From: Euonymus europaeus
Lineage: Eukaryota; Streptophyta; Magnoliopsida; Celastrales; Celastraceae
DNA length: 64,000 nt
Direction of reading: 5' to 3'
Assembly: GCA_963580455.1 (NCBI GenBank)
Contig: OY756960.1
Span: 744,001-808,000, forward strand
Shown: piece after piece, positions 12,284-24,900 of the stretch
How the letters are laid out: each line of letters begins with the position of its first letter
How positions within the stretch are numbered: position 1 is the stretch's first letter
Translations under genes and position numbers: made by a program
Notes under the pieces: generated by a model
Databases searched by the model: none
What the model was told of the DNA's origin: nothing
Seen by the model: only the letters and a program-made list of their open reading frames with translations

Positions 12284-14013
12284 CCGTTGACTCCGAGTTC
12301 TGAATTCGGTGATTTTTAGCTTGATTTCACACTACTTTTTGAGCTCTACAATCCTAGCATTTTGGATTTTGATTTCAAAATTCGTGGCTAGTTGGTCTCG
12401 TTTCACCTAGTTAGCCGCGAAATGTGGTTTCTTTACGTAAACGGTTTTATGAATATCTGTTGACTCCGAGTTCTGAATTCGGTGATTTTTAGCTTGATTT
12501 CACACTACTTTTCGAGCTCTACAATCCTGGCGTTTCGGATTTTGATTTCAGAACTCGTGGCTAGTAGGTCTCGTTTCACCTAGTTAGCCGCGAAATGTGG
12601 TTTCTTTACGTAAACGGTTTTATGAATATCCGTTGACTCCGAGTTCTGAATTCGGTGATTTTTAGCTTGATTTCACACTACTTTTTGAGCTCTACAATCC
12701 TAGCATTTCGGATTTTGATTTCAGAACTCGTGGCTAGTTGGTCTCGTTTCACCTAGTTAGCCGCGAAATGTGGTTTCTTTACGTAAACGGTTTTATGAAT
12801 ATCTGTTTACTCCGAGTTCTGTATTCGGTGATTTTTAGCTTGATTTCACACTACTTTTCGAGCTCTACAATCCTGGCGTTTCGGATTTTGATTTCAGAAG
12901 TCGTGCCTAGTAGGTCTCGTTTCACCTAGTTAGTCGCGAAATGTGGTTTCTTTACGTAAACGGTTTTATGAATATCCGTTGACTCCGAGTTCTGAATTCG
13001 GTGATTTTTAGCTTGATTTCACACTACTTTTCGAGCTCTACGATCCTAGCATTTCGGATTTTGATTTCAGAACTCTTGGCTAGTTGGTCTCGTTTCACCT
13101 AGTTAGCCGCGAAATGTGGTTTCTTTACGTAAACGGTTTTATGAATATCCGTTGACTCCGAGTTCTGAATTCGGTGATTTTTAGCTTGATTTCACACTAA
13201 TTTTCAAGCTCTACGATCCTGGCATTTCGGATTTTGATTTCAGAACTCATGGCTAGTTGGTCTCGTTTCACCTAGTTAGCCGCGAAATGTGGTTTCTTTA
13301 CGTAAACGGTTTTATGAATATCCGTTGACTCCGAGTTCTGAATTCGGTGATTTTTAGCTTGATTTCACACTACTTTTCGAGCTCTACGATCCTGGCATTT
13401 CGGATTTTGATTTCAGAACTCGTGGCTAGTTGGTCTCGTTTCACCTAGTTAGCCGCGAAATGTGATTTCTTTACGTAAACGGTTTTATGAATATCCGTTG
13501 ACTCCGAGTTCTGAATTCGGTGATTTTTAGCTTGATTACACACTACGTTTTGAGCTCTACAATCCTGGAGTTTCGGATTTTTATTTCAGAACTCGTGGCT
13601 AGTTGGTCTCGTTTCACCTAGTTAGCCGCGAAATGTGGTTTCTTTACGTAAACGGTTTTATGAATATCCTTTGACTCCGAGTTCTGAATTCGGTGATTTT
13701 TAGCTTGATTTCACACTACTTTTCGAGCTCTACGATCCTGGCGTTTCGGATATTGATTTCAGAACTCGTGGCTAGTTGGTCTCGTTTCACCTAGTTGGCC
13801 GCGAAATGTGGTTTCTTTATGTAAACGGTTTTATGAATATCCGTTGACTCCGAGTTCTGAATTCGGTGATTTTTAGCTTGACTACACACTACTTTTTGAG
13901 CTCTACAATCCTGGCATTTCTGATTTTGATTTCAGAACTCGTGGCTAGTAGGTCTCGTTTCACCTAGTTAGCCGTGAAATGTGGTTTCTTTACCTAAACG
14001 GTTTTATGAATAT
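12284..14013. repeat. Third copy of the 11-mer family at 12-monomer spacing
   Basis: Monomers 72-81 match monomers 60-69 of the preceding block at 2076 bp (12 units): acgttttgag g at 11471 and 13547, gactacacac at 11804 and 13880, ttaccta at 11914 and 13990. The extra units in between (monomers 70-71, 11938-12283) are a consensus-like monomer and a tttgacac/cattttggatattg monomer, so one unit has been gained relative to the first two copies. One unit carries ctgtttactc and gttctgtattc (about 12803-12826). Confidence 0.88.
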
Positions 14014-14186
14014 CCGTTGACTCCGAGTTCTGAATTCGGTGATTTTTAGCTTGATTTCACACTACTTTTCGAGCTCTACGATCCTGGCATTTCGGATTTT
14101 GATTTCAGAACTCGTGGCTAGTTGGTCTCGTTTCACCTAGTTAGCCGCGAAATGTGGTTTCTTTACGTAAACGGTTTTATGAATAT

Positions 14187-15224
14187 CCATTGACTCCGAG
14201 TTCTGAATTTGGTGATTTTTAGCTTGATTACACACTACTTTTCGAGCTCTACAATCCTGGAGTTTCGGATTTTTATTTCAGAACTCGTGGCTAGTTGGTC
14301 TCGTTTCACCTAGTTAGCCGCGAAATGTGGTTTCTTTACGTAAACGGTTTTATGAATATCCTTTGACTCCGAGTTCTGAATTCGGTGATTTTTAGCTTGA
14401 TTTCACACTACTTTTCGAGCTCTACGATCCTGGCGTTTCGGATATTGATTTCAGAACTCGGGGCTAGTTGGTCTCGTTTCACCTAGTTGGCCGCGAAATG
14501 TGGTTTCTTTACGTAAACGGTTTTATGAATATCCGTTGACTCCGAGTTCTGAATTCGGTGATTTTTAGCTTGACTACACACTACTTTTTGAGCTCTACAA
14601 TCCTGGCATTTCGGATTTTGATTTCAGAACTCGTGGCTAGTTGGTCTCGTTTCACCTAGTTAGCCGCGAAATGTGGTTTCTTTACGTAAACGGTTTTATG
14701 AATATCCATTGACTCCGAGTTCTGAATTTGGTGATTTTTAGCTTGATTACACACTACTTTTCGAGCTCTACAATCCTGGAGTTTCGGATTTTTATTTCAG
14801 AACTCGTGGCTAGTTGGTCTCGTTTCACCTAGTTAGCCGCGAAATGTGGTTTCTTTACGTAAACGGTTTTATGAATATCCTTTGACTCCGAGTTCTGAAT
14901 TCGGTGATTTTTAGCTTGATTTCACACTACTTTTCGAGCTCTACGATCCTGGCGTTTCGGATATTGATTTCAGAACTCGGGGCTAGTTGGTCTCGTTTCA
15001 CCTAGTTGGCCGCGAAATGTGGTTTCTTTACGTAAACGGTTTTATGAATATCCGTTGACTCCGAGTTCTGAATTCGGTGATTTTTAGCTTGACTACACAC
15101 TACTTTTTGAGCTCTACAATCCTGGCATTTCGGATTTTGATTTCAGAACTCGTGGCTAGTAGGTCTCGTTTCACCTAGTTAGCCGCGAAATGTGGTTTCT
15201 TTACCTAAACGGTTTTATGAATAT
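14187..15224. repeat. 3-mer repeat, two tandem copies (519 bp each)
   Basis: Monomers 83-85 (14187-14705) recur as 86-88 (14706-15224). The order is a ccattgac/gattacac monomer, a cctttgac/ttggccg monomer carrying actcggggctag (14456 and 14975), then a gactacacac monomer. The third units differ (tagttgg and gtaaacgg against tagtagg and ctaaacgg). The same three-monomer order also ends the blocks just to the left, so this is a local re-amplification of an existing cassette. Confidence 0.88.
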
Positions 15225-17473
15225 CCTTTGACTCCGAGTTCTGAATTCGGTGATTTTTAGCTTGATTTCACACTACTTTTCGAGCTCTACGATCCTCGCA
15301 TTTCGGATTTTGATTTCAGAAGTCGTGGCTAGTTGGTCTCGTTTCACCTAGTTAGCCGCGAAATGTGGTTTCTTTACGTAAACGGTTTTATGAATATCCA
15401 TTGACTCCGAGTTCTGAATTTGGTGACTTTTAGCTTGATTACACACTACTTTTCGAGCTCTACAATCCTGGAGTTTCGGATTTTTATTTCAGAACTCGTG
15501 GCTAGTTGGTCTCGTTTCACCTAGTTAGCCGCGAAATGTGGTTTCTTTACGTAAACGGTTTTTTGAATATCCGTTGACTCCGAGTTCTGAATTCGGTGAT
15601 TTTTAGCTTGATTTGACACTACTTTTCGAGCTCTACGATCCTGGCATTTTGGATATTGATTTCAGAACTCGTGGCTGGTTGGTCTCGTTTCACCTAGTTA
15701 GCCGCGAAATGTGGTTTCTTTACGTAAACGGTTTTATGAATATCCGTTGACTCCGAGTTCTGAATTCGGAGATTTTTAGCTTGATTTCACACTACTTTTT
15801 GAGCTCTACAATCCTAGCATTTTGGATTTTGATTTCAAAACTCGTGGCTAGTTGGTCTCGTTTCACCTAGTTAGCCGCGAAATGTGGTTTCTTTACGTAA
15901 ACGGTTTTATGAATATCGGTTGACTCCGAGTTCTGAATTCGGTGATTTTTAGCTTGATTTCACACTACTTTTCGAGCTCTACAATCCTGGCGTTTCGGAT
16001 TTTAATTTCAGAACTCGTGGCTAGTAGGTCTCGTTTCACCTAGTTAGCCGCGAAATGTGGTTTCTTTACGTAAACGGTTTTATGAATATCTGTTGACTCC
16101 GAGTTCTGAATTCGGTGATTTTTAGCTTGATTTCACACTACTTTTTGTGCTCTACAATCCTGGAGTTTCGGATTTTTATTTCAGAACTCGTGGCTAGTTG
16201 GTCTCGTTTCACCTAGTTAGCCGCGAAATGTGGTTTCTTTACGTAAACGGTTTTATGAATATCCTTTGACTCCGAGTTCTGAATTCGGTGATTTTTAGCT
16301 TGATTTCACACTACTTTTTGAGCTCTACAATCCTAGCATTTCGGATTTTGATTTCAGAACTCGTGGCTAGTTGGTCTCGTTTCACCTAGTTAGCCGCGAA
16401 ATGTGGTTTCTTTACGTTAACGGTTTTATGAATATCTGTTGACTCCGAGTTCTGAATTCGGTGATTTTTAGCTTGATTTCACACTACTTTTCGAGCTCTA
16501 CAATCCTGGCGTTTCGGATTTTGATTTCAGAAGTCGTGCCTAGTAGGTCTCGTTTCACCTAGTTAGTCGCGAAATGTGGTTTCTTTACGTAAACGGTTTT
16601 ATGAATATCCGTTGACTCCGAGTTCTGAATTCGGTGATTTTTAGCTTGATTTCACACTACTTTTCGAGCTCTACGATCCTAGAATTTCGGATTTTGATTT
16701 CAGAACTCGTGGCTAGTTGGTCTCGTTTCACCTAGTTAGCCGCGAAATGTGGTTTCTTTACGTAAACGGTTTTATGAATATCCGTTGACTCCGAGTTCTG
16801 AATTTGGTGATTTTTAGCTTGATTTCACACTACTTTTTGAGCTCTACAATCCTAGCATTTCGGATTTTGATTTCAAAACTCGTGGCTAGTTGGTCTCGTT
16901 TCACCTAGTTAGCCGCGAAATGTGGTTTCTTTACGTAAACGGTTTTATGAATATCTGTTGACTCCGAGTTCTGAATTCGGTGATTTTTAGCTTGATTTCA
17001 CACTACTTTTCGAGCTCTACAATCCTGGCGTTTCGGATTTTGATTTCAGAACTCGTGGCTAGTAGGTCTCGTTTCACCTAGTTAGCCGCGAAATGTGGTT
17101 TCTTTACGTAAACGGTTTTATGAATATCCTTTGACTCCGAGTTCTGAATTCGGTGATTTTTAGCTTGATTTCACACTACTTTTTGAGCTCTACAATCCTA
17201 GCATTTCGGATTTTGATTTCAGAACTCGTGGCTAGTTGGTCTCGTTTCACCTAGTTAGCCGCGAAATGTGGTTTCTTTACGTAAACGGTTTTATGAATAT
17301 CCGTTGACTCCGAGTTCTGAATTCGGTGATTTTTAGCTTGATTTCACACTACTTTTTGAGCTCTACAATCCTAGCATTTCGGATTTTGATTTCAGAACTC
17401 GTGGCTAGTTGGTCTCGTTTCACCTAGTTAGCCGCGAAATGTGGTTTCTTTACGTAAACGGTTTTATGAATAT
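15225..17473. repeat. Monomers 89-101, mixed zone
   Basis: These are thirteen full-length units. Monomers 95-98 (16263-16954), marked by acgttaacgg near 16415 and gtcgtgcctagtagg, recur 13 units later at 18511 and again near 20586, so this stretch is a founder or relic of the adjacent block. Monomers 100 and 101 are near-identical cctagcattt units. Nothing other than satellite is present. Confidence 0.8.
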
Positions 17474-18338
17474 CCGTTGACTCCGAGTTCTGAATTCGGT
17501 GATTTTTAGCTTGATTTCACACTACTTTTTGAGCTCTACAATCCTAGCATTTCGGATTTTGATTTCAAAACTCGTGGCTAGTTGGTCTCGTTTCACCTAG
17601 TTAGCCGCGAAATGTGGTTTCTTTACGTAAACGGTTTTATGAATATCTGTTGACTCCGAGTTCTGAATTCGGTGATTTTTAGCTTGATTTCACACTACTT
17701 TTCGAGCTCTACAATCCTGGCGTTTCGGATTTTGATTTCAGAACTCGTGGCTAGTAGGTCTCGTTTCACCTAGTTAGCCGCGAAATGTGGTTTCTTTACG
17801 TAAACGGTTTTATGAATATCCGTTGACTCCGAGTTCTGAATTCGGTGATTTTTAGCTTGATTTCACACTACTTTTTGAGCTCTACAATCCTAGCATTTCG
17901 GATTTTGATTTCCGAACTCGTGGCTAGTTGGTCTCGTTTCACCTAGTTAGCCGCGAAATGTGGTTTCTTTACGTAAACGGTTTTATGAATATCCGTTGAC
18001 TCCGAGTTCTGAATTCGGTGATTTTTAGCTTGATTTCACACTACTTTTTGAGCTATACAATCCTAGCATTTCGGATTTTGATTTCAGAACTCGTGGCTAG
18101 TTGGTCTCGTTTCACCTAGTTAGCCGCGAAATGTGGTTTCTTTACGTAAACGGTTTTATGAATATCCTTTGACTCCGAGTTCTGAATTCGGTGATTTTTA
18201 GCTTGATTTCACACTACTTTTTGAGCTCTACAATCCTAGCATTTCGGATTTTGATTTCAGAACTCGTGGCTAGTTGGTCTCGTTTCACCTAGTTAGCCGC
18301 GAAATGTGGTTTCTTTACGTAAACGGTTTTATGAATAT

Positions 18339-18510
18339 CCGTTGACTCCGAGTTCTGAATTCGGTGATTTTAGCTTGATTTCACACTACTTTTCGTGCTC
18401 TACAATCCTGGAGTTTCGGATTTTTATTTCAGAACTCGTGGCTAGTTGGTCTCGTTTCACCTAGTTAGCCGCGAAATGTGGTTTCTTTACGTAAACGGTT
18501 TTATGAATAT
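18339..18510. repeat. 172-bp monomer (107) with 1-bp deletion in the T-run
   Basis: The run at monomer positions 30-34 has four T instead of five (18368-18371). The unit is otherwise a tttcgtgctc/ggagtttcggattttta-type monomer. The same deletion is inherited by monomer 119, so it predates the duplication. Confidence 0.9.
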
Positions 18511-20413
18511 CCTTTGACTCCGAGTTCTGAATTCGGTGATTTTTAGCTTGATTTCACACTACTTTTTGAGCTCTACAATCCTAGCATTTCGGATTTTGAT
18601 TTCAGAACTCGTGGCTAGTTGGTCTCGTTTCACCTAGTTAGCCGCGAAATGTGGTTTCTTTACGTTAACGGTTTTATGAATATCTGTTGACTCCGAGTTC
18701 TGAATTCGGTGATTTTTAGCTTGATTTCACACTACTTTTCGAGCTCTACAATCCTGGCGTTTCGGATTTTGATTTCAGAAGTCGTGCCTAGTAGGTCTCG
18801 TTTCACCTAGTTAGTCGCGAAATGTGGTTTCTTTACGTAAACGGTTTTATGAATATCCGTTGACTCCGAGTTCTGAATTCGGTGATTTTTAGCTTGATTT
18901 CACACTACTTTTCGAGCTCTACGATCCTAGAATTTCGGATTTTGATTTCAGAACTCGTGGCTAGTTGGTCTCGTTTCACCTAGTTAGCCGCGAAATGTGG
19001 TTTCTTTACGTAAACGGTTTTATGAATATCCGTTGACTCCGAGTTCTGAATTCGGTGATTTTTATCTTGATTTCACACTACTTTTTGAGCTCTACAATCC
19101 TAGCATTTCGGATTTTGATTTCAAAACTCGTGGCTAGTTGGTCTCGTTTCACCTAGTTAGCCGCGAAATGTGGTTTCTTTACGTAAACGGTTTTATGAAT
19201 ATCTGTTGACTCCGAGTTCTGAATTCGGTGATTTTTAGCTTGATTTCACACTACTTTTCGAGCTCTACGATCCTGGCGTTTCGGATTTTTATTTCAGAAC
19301 TCGTGGCTAGTTGGTCTCGTTTCACCTAGTTAGCCGCGAAATGTGGTTTCTTTACGTAAACGGTTTTATGAATATTCTTTGACTCCGAGTTCTGAATTCG
19401 TTGATTTTTAGCTTGATTTCACACTACTTTTCGAGCTCTACGATCCTGGCGTTTCGGATATTGATTTCAGAACTCGTGGCTAGTTGGTCTCGTTTCACCT
19501 AGTTGGCCGCGAAATGTGGTTTCTTTACGTAAACGGTTTTATGAATATCCGTTGACTCCGAGTTCTGAATTCGGTGATTTTTAGCTTGATTTCACACTAC
19601 TTTTTGAGCTCTACAATCCTAGCATTTCGGATTTTGATTTCAAAACTCGTGGCTAGTTGGTCTCGTTTCACCTAGTTAGCCGCGAAATGTGGTTTCTTTA
19701 CGTAAACGGTTTTATGAATATCTGTTGACTCCGAGTTCTGAATTCGGTGATTTTTAGCTTGATTTCACACTACTTTTCGAGCTCTACAATCCTGGCGTTT
19801 CGGATTTTGATTTCAGAACTCGTGGCTAGTAGGTCTCGTTTCACCTAGTTAGCCGCGAAATGTGGTTTCTTTACGTAAACGGTTTTATGAATATCCGTTG
19901 ACTCCGAGTTCTGAATTCGGTGATTTTTAGCTTGATTTCACACTACTTTTTGAGCTCTACAATCCTAGCATTTCGGATTTTGATTTCCGAACTCGTGGCT
20001 AGTTGGTCTCGTTTCACCTAGTTAGCCGCGAAATGTGGTTTCTTTACGTAAACGGTTTTATGAATATCCGTTGACTCCGAGTTCTGAATTCGGTGATTTT
20101 TAGCTTGATTTCACACTACTTTTTGAGCTATACAATCCTAGCATTTCGGATTTTGATTTCAGAACTCGTGGCTAGTTGGTCTCGTTTCACCTAGTTAGCC
20201 GCGAAATGTGGTTTCTTTACGTAAACGGTTTTATGAATATCCTTTGACTCCGAGTTCTGAATTCGGTGATTTTTAGCTTGATTTCACACTACTTTTTGAG
20301 CTCTACAATCCTAGCATTTCGGATTTTGATTTCAGAACTCGTGGCTAGTTGGTCTCGTTTCACCTAGTTAGCCGCGAAATGTGGTTTCTTTACGTAAACG
20401 GTTTTATGAATAT

Positions 20414-20585
20414 CCGTTGACTCCGAGTTCTGAATTCGGTGATTTTAGCTTGATTTCACACTACTTTTCGTGCTCTACAATCCTGGAGTTTCGGATTTTT
20501 ATTTCAGAACTCGTGGCTAGTTGGTCTCGTTTCACCTAGTTAGCCGCGAAATGTGGTTTCTTTACGTAAACGGTTTTATGAATAT
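20414..20585. repeat. 172-bp monomer (119), inherited T-run deletion
   Basis: This unit carries the same four-T run (20443-20446) as monomer 107, in the same monomer subfamily and 2075 bp downstream. It is the duplicated copy of that unit. Confidence 0.9.
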
Positions 20586-21277
20586 CCTTTGACTCCGAGT
20601 TCTGAATTCGGTGATTTTTAGCTTGATTTCACACTACTTTTTGAGCTCTACAATCCTAGCATTTCGGATTTTGATTTCAGAACTCGTGGCTAGTTGGTCT
20701 CGTTTCACCTAGTTAGCCGCGAAATGTGGTTTCTTTACGTTAACGGTTTTATGAATATCTGTTGACTCCGAGTTCTGAATTCGGTGATTTTTAGCTTGAT
20801 TTCACACTACTTTTCGAGCTCTACAATCCTGGCGTTTCGGATTTTGATTTCAGAAGTCGTGCCTAGTAGGTCTCGTTTCACCTAGTTAGTCGCGAAATGT
20901 GGTTTCTTTACGTAAACGGTTTTATGAATATCCGTTGACTCCGAGTTCTGAATTCGGTGATTTTTAGCTTGATTTCACACTACTTTTCGAGCTCTACGAT
21001 CCTAGAATTTCGGATTTTGATTTCAGAACTCGTGGCTAGTTGGTCTCGTTTCACCTAGTTAGCCGCGAAATGTGGTTTCTTTACGTAAACGGTTTTATGA
21101 ATATCCGTTGACTCCGAGTTCTGAATTCGGTGATTTTTATCTTGATTTCACACTACTTTTTGAGCTCTACAATCCTAGCATTTCGGATTTTGATTTCAAA
21201 ACTCGTGGCTAGTTGGTCTCGTTTCACCTAGTTAGCCGCGAAATGTGGTTTCTTTACGTAAACGGTTTTATGAATAT

Positions 21278-21969
21278 CTGTTGACTCCGAGTTCTGAATT
21301 CGGTGATTTTTAGCTTGATTTCACACTACTTTTCGAGCTCTACAATCCTGGCGTTTCGGATTTTGATTTCAGAACTCGTGGCTAGTAGGTCTCGTTTCAC
21401 CTAGTTAGCCGCGAAATGTGGTTTCTTTACGTAAACGGTTTTATGAATATCCGTTGACTCCGAGTTCTGAATTCGGTGATTTTTAGCTTGATTTCACACT
21501 ACTTTTTGAGCTCTACAATCCTAGCATTTCGGATTTTGATTTCAGAACTCGTGGCTAGTTGGTCTCGTTTCACCTAGTTAGCCGCGAAATGTGGTTTCTT
21601 TACGTAAACGGTTTTATGAATATCTGTTGACTCCGAGTTCTGAATTCGTTGATTTTTAGCTTGATTTCACACTACTTTTCGAGCTCTACAATCCTGGCGT
21701 TTCGGATTTTGATTTCAGAAGTCGTGCCTAGTAGGTCTCGTTTCACCTAGTTAGTCGCGAAATGTGGTTTCTTTACGTAAACGGTTTTATGAATATCCGT
21801 TGACTCCGAGTTCTGAATTCGGTGATTTTTAGCTTGATTTCACACTACTTTTCGAGCTCTACGATCCTAGCATTTCGGATTTTGATTTTAGAACTCGTGG
21901 CTAGTTGGTCTCGTTTCACCTAGTTAGCCGCGAAATGTGGTTTCTTTACGTAAACGGTTTTATGAATAT
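21278..21969. repeat. Monomers 124-127, linker between two higher-order blocks
   Basis: These are four full-length units. They include a gaattcgttgattttt variant (about 21640-21655) and gattttagaactcg near 21885. The units resemble members of the preceding block, but I could not assign them to a complete further copy. Confidence 0.75.
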
Positions 21970-24900
21970 CTGTTGACTCCGAGTTCTGAATTCGGTGATT
22001 TTTAGCTTGATTTCACACTAATTTTCGAGCTCTACGATCCTGGCATTTCGGATTTTGATTTCAGAACTCGTGGCTAGTTGGTCTCGTTTCACCTAGTTAG
22101 CCGCAAAATGTGGTTTCTTTACGTAAACGGTTTTATGAATATCCGTTGACTCCGAGTTCTGAATTCGGTGATTTTTAGCTTGATTTCACACTACTTTTCG
22201 AGCTCTACGATCCTGGCATTTCGGATTTTGATTTCAGAACTCGTGGCTAGTTGGTCTCGTTTCACCTAGTTAGCCGCGAAATGTGGTTTCTTTACGTAAA
22301 CGGTTTTATGAATATCCGTTGACTCCGAGTTCTGAATTCGGTGATTTTTAGCTTGATTACACACTACGTTTTGAGCTCTACAATCCTGGAGTTTCGGATT
22401 TTTATTTCAGAACTCGTGGCTAGTTGGTCTCGTTTCACCTAGTTAGCCGCGAAATGTGGTTTCTTTACGTAAACGGTTTTATGAATATTCTTTGACTCCG
22501 AGTTCTGAATTCGGTGATTTTTAGCTTGATTTCACACTACTTTTCGAGCTCTACGATCCTGGCGTTTCGGATATTGATTTCAGAACTCGTGGCTAGTTGG
22601 TCTCGTTTCACCTAGTTGGCCGCGAAATGTGGTTTCTTTACGTAAACGGTTTTATGAATATCCGTTGACTCCGAGTTCTGAATTCGGTGATTTTTAGCTT
22701 GACTACATACTACTTTTTGAGCTCTACAATCCTGGCATTTCGGATTTTGATTTCAGAACTCGTGGCTAGTAGGTCTCGTTTCACCTAGTTAGCCGCGAAA
22801 TGTGTTTTCTTTACGTAAACGGTTTTATGAATATCCGTTGACTCCGAGTTCTGAATTCGGTGATTTTTAGCTTGATTTCACACTACTTTTCGAGATCTAC
22901 GATCCTGGCATTTCGGATTTTGATTTCAGAACTCGTGGCTAGTTGGTCTCGTTTCACCTAGTTAGCCGCGAAATGTGGTTTCTTTACGTAAACGGTTTTA
23001 TGAATATCCATTGACTCCGAGTTCTGAATTTGGTGATTTTTAGCTTGATTACACACTACTTTTCGAGCTCTACAATCCTGGAGTTTCGGATTTTTATTTC
23101 AGAACTCGTGGCTAGTAGGTCTCGTTTCACCTAGTTAGCCGCGAAATGTGGTTTCTTTACCTAAACGGTTTTATGAATATCCGTTGACTCCGAGTTCTGA
23201 ATTCGGTGATTTTTAGCTTGATTTCACACTACTTTTCGAGCTCTACGATCCTGGCGTTTCGGATTTTGATTTCAGAAGTCGTGGCTAGTTGGTCTCGTTT
23301 CACCTAGTTAGCCGCGAAATGTGGTCTCTTTACGTAAACGGTTTTATGAATATCCATTGACTCCGAGTTCTGAATTTGGTGATTTTTAGCTTGATTACAC
23401 ACTACTTTTCGAGCTCTACAATCCTGGAGTTTCGGATTTTTATTTCAGAACTCGTGGCTAGTTGGTCTCGTTTCACCTAGTTAGCCGCGAAATGTGGTTT
23501 CTTTACGTAAACGATTTTATGAATATCCGTTGACTCCGAGTTCTGAATTCGGTGATTTTTAGCTTGATTTGACACTACTTTTCGAGCTCTACGATCCTGG
23601 CATTTTGGATATTGATTTCAGAACTCGTGGCTGGTTGGTCTCGTTTCACCTAGTTAGCCGCGAAATGTGGTTTCTTTACGTAAACGGTTTTATGAATATC
23701 CGTTGACTCCGAGTTCTGAATTCGGTGATTTTTAGCTTGATTTCACACTACTTTTTGAGCTCTACAATCCTAGCATTTCGGATTTTGATTTCAAAACTCG
23801 TGGCTAGTTGGTCTCGTTTCACCTAGTTAGCCGCGAAATGTGGTTTCTTTACGTAAACGGTTTTATGAATATCTGTTGACTCCGAGTTCTGAATTCGGTG
23901 ATTTTTAGCTTGATTTCACACTACTTTTCGAGCTCTACAATCCTGGCATTTCGGATTTTGATTTCAGAACTCGTGGCTAGTAGGTCTCGTTTCACCTAGT
24001 TAGCCGCGAAATGTGGTTTCTTTACGTAAACGGTTTTGTGAATATCCGTTGACTCCGAGTTCTGAATTCGGTGATTTTTAGCTTGATTTCACACTACTTT
24101 TTGAGCTCTACAATCCTAGCATTTCGGATTTTAATTTCAGAACTCGTGGCTAGTTGGTCTCGTTTCACCTAGTTAGCCGCGAAATGTGGTTTCTTTACGT
24201 AAACGGTTTTATGAATATCTGTTGACTCCGAGTTCTGAATTCGGTGATTTTTAGCTTGATTTCACACTACTTTTCGAGCTCTACGATCCTAGCATTTCGG
24301 ATTTTGATTTCAGAACTCGTGGCTAGTTGGTCTCGTTTCACCTAGTTAGCCGCGAAATGTGGTTTCTTTACGTAAACGTTTTTATGAATATCCGTTGACT
24401 CCGAGTTCTGAATTCGGTGATTTTTAGCTTGATTTCACACTAATTTTCGAGCTCTACGATCCTGGAATTTCGGATTTTGATTTCAGAACTCGTGGCTAGT
24501 TGGTCTCGTTTCACCTAGTTAGCCGCGAAATGTGGTTTCTTTACGTAAACGGTTTTATGAATATCCGTTGACTCCAAGTTCTGAATTCGGTGATTTTTAG
24601 CTTGATTTCACACTACTTTTCGAGCTCTACGATCCTGGCATTTCGGATTTTGATTTCTGAACTCGTGGCTAGTTGGTCTCATTTCACCTAGTTAGCCGCG
24701 AAATGTGGTTTCTTTACGTAAACGGTTTTATGAATATCCGTTGACTCCGAGTTCTGAATTCGGTGATTTTTAGCTTGATTTCACACTACTTTTCGTGCTC
24801 TACAATCCTGGCGTTTCGGATTTTGATTTCAGAACTCGTGGCTAGTAGGTCTCGTTTCACCTAGTTAGCCGCGAAATGTGGTTTCTTTACGTAAACGGTT

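Larger units (their letters stand above)
17474..21277. repeat. 12-monomer-spaced duplication of a 10-monomer segment
   Basis: Monomers 102-111 (17474-19202) recur as monomers 114-123 (19549-21277), offset 2075 bp. The offset is one less than 12 x 173 because of the 1-bp deletion in monomer 107. Shared rarities are gatttccgaactcg (17911, 19986), gagctatac, the gattttagc deletion (18364, 20439), tttcgtgctc, acgttaacgg (g at 18664, 20739) and tttttatcttg. The two intervening monomers (19203-19548) belong to other subfamilies, one with ttggccg. A near-identical copy sharing an indel marks a single duplication event. Confidence 0.92.

Noticed and set aside
12738..12929. 63-codon plus-strand ORFs at 12738, 43692, 44557, 45249, 51129 and 61330
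   Set aside because: Each starts at TTG, not ATG, and exists only because the usual TGA in ccgttgactcc is mutated to TTA (ccgtttactcc) or CGA (ccgtcgactcc). The encoded peptides are translated satellite ending at a conserved TAG. There is no coding signal.
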